From positions 1 through 8,558 of the forward strand of contig WLGP01000029.1 in NCBI GenBank assembly GCA_009703165.1: a DNA stretch of 8,558 nucleotides. The letters run 5' to 3'. The position numbers were made by a program, and so were the translations under genes. This document shows positions 1-8,558 of this stretch, piece after piece. This DNA comes from Actinomycetota bacterium. GTDB lineage: Bacteria > Actinomycetota > Actinomycetes > Nanopelagicales > Nanopelagicaceae. Positions within the stretch are counted from its first letter, which is position 1, and each line of letters opens with the position of its first letter. A model generated the notes under the pieces. It saw only the letters and a list, made by a program, of their open reading frames with translations. It was not told the DNA's origin and ran no database searches.

Positions 1-431
1 AGCTCAAGCAAGGCGACATCTCTCAAGGATGTCGCATCGCTCAGAGATCTAGCGCTATCGATCAAAGATGAAACTTCCTCGACTGTGAGCGCCTTGGGAA
101 GTTTGCGAGCAACTGTATGTGATGTGATCTCACCTGTAGGTAGATTGATTGAGAACTCTCGTGCGCAGTAGATAAGAAAGGATTTCACCGCCGAATTTGT
201 CCGGTTAATGCTGCTTAGCGCCAGCGACCTATCCCCCAGCCAGACTTCAAAGTCAACGAGTGTTGCTGGCCCAATATCTTCGAGGCTAACTTTCTTTACA
301 TCGAGAAATTCCAGAAAGTATGAAAGGTCGCGTCCGTAGGATTTAAGTGAATTCTCTGCCAGCCCACGTTCAATACGTAGATGATCTAAAAATGTTACTC
401 GTGCAGAATGTGGATCGACCTTAGTAGCCAT
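1..431 (-). CDS. xerD: Tyrosine recombinase XerD (or XerC-like), N-terminal part, cut by window edge
   Basis: Site-specific recombinase of the XerC/XerD family, which resolves chromosome dimers at dif sites. Reading back from an ATG at 431 gives 143 open codons running off the left edge. Residues about 10-95 match the SAM-like core-binding domain (FLDHLRIERGLAENSLKSY, then RDLSYFLEFL). Residues 111-143 begin the catalytic domain (LPKALTVEEVSSLI, then LRDVALLE). The catalytic Arg/His/Arg/Tyr residues lie outside the window, so activity cannot be judged. The start lies inside the 3' end of ald (11-nt overlap) and lacks a clear Shine-Dalgarno, suggesting translational coupling. XerD rather than XerC is inferred from position: actinobacteria commonly keep xerD downstream of pyrG. 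A phage or plasmid integrase is unlikely in this housekeeping context. Confidence 0.88.
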   Translation of the reverse strand, partial: MATKVDPHSARVTFLDHLRIERGLAENSLKSYGRDLSYFLEFLDVKKVSLEDIGPATLVDFEVWLGDRSLALSSINRTNSAVKSFLIYCAREFSINLPTGEITSHTVARKLPKALTVEEVSSLIDSARSLSDATSLRDVALLE

Positions 432-1503
432 GAGCTTGGGCGACAGCTGGGTACATGATCTCTCCGTTGTGCACATTTAACCCTGCAGCTAGGGCCTTAT
501 CCATAGCAACAGCGGCCTCCCAGCCATGGTTTGCAATCGCTAGTGCGTAAGGCAAGGTCGCATTGGTGAGTGCATAGGTTGATGCAACGGGAACTGCTCC
601 TGGCATATTCGCAACGCAGTAGAAAATCGATTGATGTACCTGGAATGTTGGCTCTGCATGGGTTGTAGGACGTGAATCTTCAAAGCATCCACCCTGATCG
701 ATAGCGATATCGACAAGAACAGATCCCGGTTTCATCTGCGCAACCTGGGCGTTACTGACCAACTTCGGTGCCTTTGCACCATGGACTAGAACTGCGCCCA
801 CAACTAAATCAGCGCTCTTTACCTCGCGGTCTACAGCGTGGAATGAAGATGCAAGAGTCTTAATGCGACCACCATAGATGGTGTCGATATAGGCAAGGCG
901 AGGAAGTGAGCGATCAACGATTGTCACATCTGCTCCCATGCCCATCGCAACAACTGCTGCGTTGAGGCCTGCAACGCCGCCACCAATGACAAGAACCTTT
1001 GCTGGTGCAACTCCTGGAACGCCACCCATCAATACACCGCGGCCACCATGTGGCTTCTGAAGCGCTGTTGCACCAACTTGAGCGGCAAGACGTCCTGCGA
1101 CCTCTGACATTGGCGCAAGTAACGGCAGAGTTCCATTTAACTCAACAGTTTCGTAGGCAATAGCAGTTGTCTTTGCAGCAATCAGCGCATCCGTGCATGG
1201 CTTAGATGCCGCCAAATGTAGATAGGTAAAGAGGATCTGACCCTTACGTAGGCGTGGGTACTCAACCTCGATCGGCTCTTTAACCTTCAAAATCATCTCA
1301 CTTGTTGCCCAGATCTTCTCGACATCGGGCTCAATTGTCGCCCCTGCCGCGATGTAATCAGCATCTGTGAGAGATGAACCAAGCCCGGCACCTTGCTCAA
1401 TAACAACCTTGTGTCCTGCGCGAACAAGTTCTGCAGCACCTTCTGGCGTTAATGCAACGCGGGATTCGTGAACCTTAATCTCTTTTGGAACTCCGATTAA
1501 CAC
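421..1503 (-). CDS. ald: Alanine dehydrogenase
   Basis: NAD-dependent L-alanine dehydrogenase (EC 1.4.1.1), interconverting L-alanine with pyruvate and ammonium in the cytoplasm. At 360 aa it is about ten residues shorter than the M. tuberculosis enzyme, the difference being at the C-terminus. Expected active-site residues are present: R15 (VPKEIKVHESRVALTP), K75 (KVKEP), H96 (TYLHLAA) and D269 (DIAIDQGGCFE). The NAD-binding Rossmann loop is GGGVAG at 174-179, with acidic D197 at the end of the next strand, as expected for NAD rather than NADP. The motifs SEVAGRLAAQVGA and GGRGVLMGGVPGV are family hallmarks. The start is GTG, directly abutting the pyrG TAA. Its ribosome site GAAAGG lies in the last pyrG codons, so translation is probably coupled to pyrG. 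Confidence 0.96.
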   Translation of the reverse strand: MLIGVPKEIKVHESRVALTPEGAAELVRAGHKVVIEQGAGLGSSLTDADYIAAGATIEPDVEKIWATSEMILKVKEPIEVEYPRLRKGQILFTYLHLAASKPCTDALIAAKTTAIAYETVELNGTLPLLAPMSEVAGRLAAQVGATALQKPHGGRGVLMGGVPGVAPAKVLVIGGGVAGLNAAVVAMGMGADVTIVDRSLPRLAYIDTIYGGRIKTLASSFHAVDREVKSADLVVGAVLVHGAKAPKLVSNAQVAQMKPGSVLVDIAIDQGGCFEDSRPTTHAEPTFQVHQSIFYCVANMPGAVPVASTYALTNATLPYALAIANHGWEAAVAMDKALAAGLNVHNGEIMYPAVAQAHGY

Positions 1504-4887
<3,384 letters not shown>

Positions 4888-4895
<8 letters not shown>

Positions 4896-5745
4896 CGCGC
4901 CAGCCCTCTACCGGTAATTTGAATTTTGCAACAAGACGATCGGTAAAGAGAGTTGGCTGAACGTGTGCCAGATGAACCACAGAAGAATCACCAGTAATTG
5001 AGACGCGATCACCCTGCATCAATGAAAACTCGCGGAGCGCATCTGCTGAAAGGGTTGCCTTACTTGATTCAATCTCAACAACAATTTCGGATTGCGGTGA
5101 GATCACCATTGGACGCGAGAAGAGAGCGTGGGCGCTGATCGGAAGAAGTACAACTGCATCAAGATTGGGCCACAAAATTGGGCCACCTGCAGAGAATGCA
5201 TAGGCTGTAGAACCAGTTGGTGTTGCTGCAATGAGACCATCACAACCCCAACGTGAGAGCGGTCTGCGATCTACCTGCACCAAGAGTTCAACCATTGTGC
5301 TCTCAGTACGTTCGATCGTTACCTCATTAAGTGACCAACCGCGCGAGATCTCTTGACCGTTACGTTCAACTGAATAGGCAAGGAGCATGCGAGGATCTGT
5401 TGCATAACTCTTCGCTGCAACACTTGCTGCTACAGATTCGAGAGAGAGTTTCTCAACCTCTGCCATAAATCCAACATGTCCAAGGTTGACGCCTAATAAA
5501 GGAATATTGCGGGGACGTGCGATCTCTGCGCCGCGAAGAATGGTGCCATCGCCGCCTAGAACAATGACGATCTCAGATTCAGGAAGATCTTCCATACTTG
5601 TGCGAGATAGTCCTGCGATATCGACAGCAGATGCAGTTGATAGCTCAAAACCTTCTTTGGCCAACAGGGCCACAAGGCTCTTTGCGGCAGTAACTGCCTC
5701 TTCACGAGTTGCATTGATTACGAGAATCGCCTTACGTGTACTCAT
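4888..5745 (-). CDS. nadK: NAD kinase
   Basis: NAD kinase (EC 2.7.1.23, also called ppnK) phosphorylates NAD to NADP and so supplies the cell's NADP pool. The 285-aa product has the family landmarks: GGDGTILRGAE at 64-74, GVNLGHVGFMAEV at 85-97, the NE motif in LNEVTIER (139-146), the long glycine-rich block CDGLIAATPTGSTAYAFSAG (168-187), and PISAHALFSRP at 202-212. Lys/Arg-rich insertions are absent and the length is typical. The ATG at 5745 shares one base with the tlyA stop (TAATG), and the gene's own end overlaps recN by 8 nt. The tlyA-nadK-recN order is the standard actinobacterial one. Confidence 0.96.
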
Positions 5746-6533
5746 TACGCTGGTCCCATCTCAATTGCGCGATCGAGTGCTGCTTCATCGATCGCCGGTG
5801 CTCCTCGGCGCAACCATAAGAAGTACTCAACATTTCCAGCAGGCCCTGGAAGTGGACTTGCAGCGATCCCCATAGTTCCAAGACCAACATCGTATGCCGA
5901 CTGTGCGACATCTAAGACAGCCGAGCGGCGTAGCCCTGGATCACGGACAACTCCGCCTGCACCTAAACGTTCACGTCCAACTTCAAATTGAGGTTTGACC
6001 ATTAAAAGATAATCGGCAGATGCCTTAGAAACAGCGGCAAGTGCAGGAAGAACGAGTGAGAGCGAGATGAAAGAGAGATCTGCGACAACGATCTCAACCT
6101 CTTCACCGACCATATCCCCCGTTAAATGGCGGATATTGGTGCGATCAAGAACAACAACACGCTCATCTTGGCGAAGTTCCCATGCGAGTTGGCCGTAACC
6201 GACATCTACTGCGATGACTTTCTTTGCATCTGCACGGAGAAGAACATCGGTAAAGCCACCAGTGGAAGCGCCAGCATCGAGACAGACCTTTCCAGCGATA
6301 ACGACATCTGAGAAGACCTCAAGAGCGCCGGCCAACTTGTGACCACCGCGAGAGACAAAGTCATCTCGCTTTCCGGCCAAGACGATCGATGTCTCTGCAT
6401 CAACTTGAGTCGCAGGCTTTGTGGCAGGAATTCCATTGACGAGAACAGAACGAGACTCGATTAAATCTGCAGCCTGTTCGCGCGAGCGTGCCAATTCACG
6501 TCGCACCAGCTCTGCATCTAATCGAGTCTTCAT
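5745..6533 (-). CDS. tlyA: TlyA family 16S/23S rRNA (cytidine-2'-O)-methyltransferase
   Basis: S-adenosylmethionine-dependent methyltransferase of the TlyA family. Characterised members 2'-O-methylate 23S C1920, and type II members also 16S C1409, which affects capreomycin sensitivity. The 262-aa protein has an N-terminal S4 RNA-binding domain at about 1-55 (RLDAELVRRELARSREQAAD). A FtsJ-like domain follows, with SAM loop CLDAGASTGGFTDVLL (84-99). The likely K-D-K-E tetrad is K66, D152 (VADLSFIS), K180 (MVKPQFEVG) and E236 (GNVEYFLWL). The C-terminus resembles the M. tuberculosis type II protein. The linker before SRGGHKL reads DDFV where M. tuberculosis has RAWV. An in-frame stop just before the ATG fixes the 5' limit. 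The best ribosome site, AAGGAG, is 13 nt upstream, longer than usual. Confidence 0.94.
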   Translation of the reverse strand: MKTRLDAELVRRELARSREQAADLIESRSVLVNGIPATKPATQVDAETSIVLAGKRDDFVSRGGHKLAGALEVFSDVVIAGKVCLDAGASTGGFTDVLLRADAKKVIAVDVGYGQLAWELRQDERVVVLDRTNIRHLTGDMVGEEVEIVVADLSFISLSLVLPALAAVSKASADYLLMVKPQFEVGRERLGAGGVVRDPGLRRSAVLDVAQSAYDVGLGTMGIAASPLPGPAGNVEYFLWLRRGAPAIDEAALDRAIEMGPA

Positions 6534-6566
6534 CTATTTACGCCTACTCCTTAAACAACGCTCTCC

Positions 6567-6749
6567 CTAGAGACCGTCGATAGTGGAGAGAGCCTCCTGC
6601 AACTTTCCGTGGAGGGCTTCAAAGCGAGCAGAGTGTTCGCTCAGATCACTTGAATCGATATCGTTGAGTTCAACCTTGACCTCGTCAACGAGTGTGAGTT
6701 CGTCTGCGCTGGCCTGCTCCTGGTTCTGTGAAGAGTTCTCAAAGCTCAC
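6567..6749 (-). CDS. Small acidic conserved actinobacterial protein (Rv1693-like)
   Basis: A 60-aa protein of unknown function. The C-terminal half, LSEHSARFEALHGKLQEAL at 36-54 followed by a terminal IDGL, resembles a short conserved helix-forming protein encoded just upstream of tlyA in many actinobacteria, the position of Rv1693 in M. tuberculosis. The N-terminal third is Ser/Gln/Glu-rich and probably disordered. It is strongly acidic: 14 Asp/Glu against 3 Lys/Arg. No signal peptide, membrane segment or catalytic motif is visible. The GTG start overlaps the preceding lysine-rich gene's TGA by 4 nt (GTGA), so translation is probably coupled. Family membership is recalled from the sequence pattern and position, not a search. 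Confidence 0.8.
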   Translation of the reverse strand: MSFENSSQNQEQASADELTLVDEVKVELNDIDSSDLSEHSARFEALHGKLQEALSTIDGL

Positions 6750-7111
6750 TTCTTCACTCCGCTCTTCTTGGCTGCTGACTTCTTCGCTGCTGGCTTCTTA
6801 GTCGGTGCTTTCTTTGCTGTCGACTTCTTTGGAGCCGCCTTCTTAACTGGCGCTGACTTTTTAATTGGCGCTGACTTTCTAATTGGCGCAATCGCATCCA
6901 CGCGCGCGACTAACCGATCAAACTCTTCACGCTTAACAAAGCCGAGCTTCAAAGCGGCAGCCTCAACCTCTTCATGGATCTTGGTCTTGAGAGAATCTGC
7001 GCTCTCGCGTGCCCATGAGTTGATTGCTGCTGCTACTTCTTGAGGAGTCTTCTCTCCATCTGAAAGTTTGGTGAGGTAGGTCTTGAGTGATCCAAGAAGA
7101 TCGGTTGTCAT
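6746..7111 (-). CDS. Helical protein with BMFP/UbiK-like segment and histone-H1-like lysine-rich tail
   Basis: A 121-aa protein with two parts. Residues 1-75 are predicted helical. The segment LKLGFVKREEFDRLVARVDA (54-73) resembles the conserved stretch of the BMFP/UbiK family (membrane fusogenic or ubiquinone-biosynthesis accessory proteins), which often contains a V-x-R-E-E-F-D motif before a coiled coil. Residues 76-121 form a low-complexity tail of short Ala/Pro/Ser units each ending in KK, with 17 lysines, resembling the tails of actinobacterial HupB and histone-H1-like proteins. Such tails usually bind nucleic acid or other polyanions. No signal peptide or membrane helix is seen. The ATG has a good ribosome site (AGAAAGG, 7-nt spacing). 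Function is unknown. DNA or RNA binding is inference from the tail alone. Confidence 0.75.
   Translation of the reverse strand: MTTDLLGSLKTYLTKLSDGEKTPQEVAAAINSWARESADSLKTKIHEEVEAAALKLGFVKREEFDRLVARVDAIAPIRKSAPIKKSAPVKKAAPKKSTAKKAPTKKPAAKKSAAKKSGVKK
6845..6890 (-). repeat. Degenerate 18-bp tandem repeat encoding the start of the lysine-rich tail
   Basis: Near-identical 18-bp units containing TTGGCGCTGACTTT on the plus strand lie in tandem inside the gene at 6746-7111. They encode successive SAP(I/V)KK units. Two copies are almost exact and a third diverges. This looks like past internal duplication of tail units, since the remaining KK units are more diverged at the DNA level. Confidence 0.6.
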
Positions 7112-7133
7112 CGATGAGCCTTTCTAGCCAAAG

Positions 7134-7157
7134 AACCGATGGCGAAGACCACCGGTT
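7134..7157 (-). promoter_or_regulatory. Strong intergenic RNA hairpin (possible terminator, attenuator or processing site)
   Basis: The minus-strand transcript can fold a 9-bp stem: 5' arm AACCGGUGG pairs with 3' arm CCAUCGGUU, six-base loop UCUUCG. One pair is G·U, which on the plus strand would be an A·C mismatch, so the fold suits the minus transcript. It starts about 18 nt after the SSB-like stop and ends about 8 nt before the ribosome site of the lysine-rich gene. It is followed by only a short U run (CUUUGG), so a classical intrinsic terminator is doubtful. Partial termination or mRNA stabilisation would fit better. Confidence 0.45.
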
Positions 7158-7175
7158 ACTACTGTCCTAGAGTAT

Positions 7176-7517
7176 CTATAGACGCGCTATCTCTGCTGCC
7201 TCAACCTGCCAACGGCTTGCAACGCCTGTGGGAGCTGACCAGAAACGCCTATGAATCGAGCCGGTGATCTCGACCCACTCGCCCTCTTTCAATGAGAGAG
7301 CGCTCCTGCGCATCTTGGAACTCCATGCTGCAATATCCAATGTATCTACGCCGCCTCGTTCGGCGCGCGTGACAATCAGGCGAAATTCGACGACCTTATC
7401 CCCGCTCGGCAACTCTTTCTCAATTGCGCTGGCTGATACTCGCCCACGTAAGAGGAGATCGTTAAGTGAGTAATCGACTTGAGTATCTTCCTGCTTCTCT
7501 GCAACTTTTCCAGCCAT
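7176..7517 (-). CDS. SSB-like single-stranded DNA-binding OB-fold protein, short form
   Basis: A 113-aa protein resembling the OB-fold core of bacterial single-stranded DNA-binding proteins. Matching segments are LLLRGRVSASAIEKELPSGD (strand 1-2), VVEFRLIVTR, VDTLDIAAWS, and LKEGEWVEITGSIHRRFW, followed by a final strand SRWQVEAAEIARL. In SSB these correspond to the N(V)xLxGR(V), (F)xLAV, (W)xxxA and (V)xGxLxxRxW patterns. It ends at the OB-fold, with no glycine/glutamine-rich linker and no acidic DDDIPF-type tip that canonical SSB uses to recruit repair and replication proteins. The second ATG (7517) is preferred over 7520. Binding of single-stranded DNA is inferred. A primosomal PriB-like or RNA-binding OB role is also possible. 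Confidence 0.78.
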   Translation of the reverse strand: MAGKVAEKQEDTQVDYSLNDLLLRGRVSASAIEKELPSGDKVVEFRLIVTRAERGGVDTLDIAAWSSKMRRSALSLKEGEWVEITGSIHRRFWSAPTGVASRWQVEAAEIARL

Positions 7518-7523
7518 CATAAA

Positions 7524-7530
7524 CCTCTTC
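7524..7530 (-). promoter_or_regulatory. Ribosome binding site for the SSB-like gene
   Basis: GAAGAGG on the minus strand lies 3 nt before the ATG at 7520 and 6 nt before the adjacent in-frame ATG at 7517. The second spacing is the more usual, so the protein probably starts MAGK rather than MMAGK. The difference is one residue. Confidence 0.55.
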
Positions 7531-7577
7531 TCTCAACGGTAGAGATTTTCTACACACTAATTGAGGACGGGATCATC

Positions 7578-7595
7578 TCTGTCACAACTGACAGA
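7578..7595. repeat. Perfect inverted repeat, possible operator or hairpin
   Basis: Two exact 7-nt arms, TCTGTCA and TGACAGA, flank a 4-nt centre CAAC. The dyad overlaps the only -35-like element in the gap, so a regulator binding site is possible. It could equally form a small hairpin after the tetratricopeptide gene, although no T-run follows on the minus strand. Confidence 0.4.
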
Positions 7596-7630
7596 TTTCT
7601 CCCTATGAGTATTGGGTGTGGATAGTTTAC

Positions 7631-8557
7631 TTAGTTCTGCGAACGTTCGAAGGCGTCGGTCATCTCATCTTCATCGAGCTCTGCGCATGCGGCAAACCAT
7701 TGGCGCGCCTCATCGCTACGACCGGCACTTGCTAGGGCATCAGCGTATGCATAGTGAAGGCGAACCGACCATGGCTCATTCTTTACCTTAAGTTCTTTAC
7801 AAGTCAGAGTGATGACGGCAGCATCGAATTCGCCGAGATCTCGCCGGGCACCTGATGCAACGATTCGCATCTCAATCTCTTCAGCTTTAGCAAGGCGTGA
7901 AACCTCTGGAGATCCTGCGAGAGCAAGGGCCTTGAGCGGCTTACCAAGACCTCTCTCGCAATCTGCCATTACTGGCCACATCGTTACATCGCCTGAAATT
8001 CGATGTGCTGCACGCAGCTCTTTAAGTGCAATTTCATAATGTCCCGCGCGATATGCGGCATAGCCTGCACTCTCGCGCACAACAGCCAAGCGACCAGCGT
8101 GATGGGCAGCAGCAACGCCATGCTTATGTGCAAGCTCTGCATCAACATCCATATAGAGATTGATGCATGCTAAATGGCGCGCAACAACTTTTGCATTCTC
8201 TGCGGAGAGACTTAATAGCTCTGCGCGAACGCTCTTTTCAAGTTCTTCACCAGTAATATCATCAGGAATATCTGGTTCAAAGATTCGTGGACGCACACGC
8301 GAAGGATCGCGATCTACTGGAGCTGGTCTAAAGCCGCGTGGATCACTGGCATCGCGACCTTCGCGGAAATCGCGGGTCGCACCAGGACGATCGATTCTTC
8401 CACCGCGACCTGGTCGTGAATCAGAAGATGGACGACCTGATGAAGATGGACGACCTGATGAAGATGGACGACCTGATGAAGATGGACGACCTGATGAAGA
8501 TGGACGACCTGATGAAGATGGACGACCTGAACTCCGTGAATCTCTCTCTTCGCTCAT
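7631..8557 (-). CDS. Tetratricopeptide-like protein with N-terminal SSSGRP repeat tract (Rv1691-like)
   Basis: A 308-aa protein with two parts. Residues 1-90 are low-complexity and Arg/Ser/Gly/Pro-rich: six GRPSS units (starting at 11, 17, 23, 29, 35 and 41), then GRGGR and several RD/FR-type pairs. Residues about 95-305 are helical repeats in the style of tetratricopeptide proteins, including LAVVRESAGYAAYRAGHYE, VMADCERGLGKPLKALALA and LHYAYADALASAGRSDEARQ. This core resembles the actinobacterial family represented by Rv1691, which sits near tlyA and has no established function. The core is probably a protein-protein interaction scaffold. The Arg-rich tract suggests RNA or polyanion contact by inference. 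The ATG lies one base from the right edge, so a longer upstream start cannot be excluded. No signal peptide or membrane helix is seen. Confidence 0.82.
   Translation of the reverse strand: MSEERDSRSSGRPSSSGRPSSSGRPSSSGRPSSSGRPSSSGRPSSDSRPGRGGRIDRPGATRDFREGRDASDPRGFRPAPVDRDPSRVRPRIFEPDIPDDITGEELEKSVRAELLSLSAENAKVVARHLACINLYMDVDAELAHKHGVAAAHHAGRLAVVRESAGYAAYRAGHYEIALKELRAAHRISGDVTMWPVMADCERGLGKPLKALALAGSPEVSRLAKAEEIEMRIVASGARRDLGEFDAAVITLTCKELKVKNEPWSVRLHYAYADALASAGRSDEARQWFAACAELDEDEMTDAFERSQN
8424..8531 (-). repeat. Six-copy perfect 18-bp tandem repeat (minisatellite) in coding sequence
   Basis: The plus-strand unit GAAGATGGACGACCTGAT starts at 8424, 8442, 8460, 8478, 8496 and 8514. Five copies are identical and the sixth differs only in its last base. 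The period is a multiple of three, so copy-number change keeps the reading frame and adds or removes one SSSGRP unit. Identity at synonymous positions implies recent expansion or homogenisation. Confidence 0.95.
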
Positions 8558-8558
8558 A

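Larger units (their letters stand above)
7521..7630 (-). promoter_or_regulatory. Intergenic region likely holding the promoter for the downstream genes
   Basis: This 110-nt gap is the longest in the window, lying between the tetratricopeptide gene and the SSB-like gene. It is more AT-rich than its flanks. It contains a GTGACA (one mismatch to the -35 consensus) at about 7581-7586 and a TAGTGT that fits a loose TANNNT -10, but their spacing (about 20 nt) is too long for a confident call. Two inverted repeats lie in it: a 7-bp stem at 7578-7595 and a 5-bp stem at 7539-7553. No T-tract terminator follows the upstream gene. A promoter here is likely by position rather than by motif. Confidence 0.35.

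Noticed and set aside
5486..5875. Plus-strand open frame spanning the nadK/tlyA junction
   Set aside because: It is antisense to two conserved genes and its translation shows no family-like pattern.
6550..6580. Short TCTC/GAGA inverted repeat after the small acidic gene, considered as a terminator
   Set aside because: The stem is only about four to five base pairs and overlaps the stop codon, no T-run follows, and tlyA starts within about 35 nt.
6583..7043. Plus-strand hydrophobic open frames opposite the small acidic and lysine-rich genes
   Set aside because: Their hydrophobic or serine-rich translations are the reverse complement of the Lys/Ala and Glu/Asp codon runs. They only mimic membrane proteins.
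7645..7656. Palindrome CGAACGTTCG near the 3' end of the tetratricopeptide gene, considered as a LexA box
   Set aside because: The half-sites GAAC and GTTC are adjacent rather than separated by four bases as in the actinobacterial SOS box, and the site lies inside coding sequence.
8424..8531. CRISPR array
   Set aside because: The 18-bp units are contiguous without spacers and encode protein repeats in frame, so this is a coding minisatellite.

Overview
The window is a compact run of ten genes, all on the minus strand, so transcription runs from right to left. Protein sequences and gene order are clearly actinobacterial: the tetratricopeptide gene, the small acidic gene, tlyA, nadK, recN, pyrG and xerD follow the order of the Mycobacterium tuberculosis Rv1691 to Rv1701 region. 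The base composition looks near half G+C by eye, far below most actinobacteria, and genes overlap or nearly touch. Together these suggest a streamlined, low-GC actinobacterium such as the freshwater acI (Nanopelagicales) lineage. That assignment is inference.

In transcription order: (1) an Rv1691-like tetratricopeptide protein with an N-terminal tract encoded by six 18-bp tandem repeats; (2) a 110-nt gap with two small inverted repeats, the best place for a promoter; (3) a short SSB-like OB-fold protein; (4) a gap holding a strong hairpin; (5) a helical protein with a histone-H1-like lysine-rich tail, overlapping by 4 nt (6) a small acidic conserved protein; (7) tlyA, an rRNA 2'-O-methyltransferase; (8) nadK; (9) recN; (10) pyrG; (11) ald; (12) the first 143 codons of a xerD-type recombinase, which runs off the left edge.

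From tlyA leftwards the genes overlap or abut (tlyA/nadK 1 nt, nadK/recN 8 nt, pyrG/ald 0 nt, ald/xerD 11 nt), with only about 29 nt between recN and pyrG. This points to translational coupling within one operon. The contents combine ribosome modification, NADP and CTP supply, alanine/pyruvate interconversion, DNA break repair and chromosome dimer resolution. This is mostly conserved synteny rather than one pathway.

I see no RNA gene, CRISPR array, insertion sequence, phage gene or plus-strand gene. Most of the window is ordinary housekeeping sequence. The less explained part is roughly 6567-8557: the repeat-bearing tetratricopeptide protein, the tail-less SSB-like protein, the intergenic hairpin, and the coupled basic/acidic protein pair.
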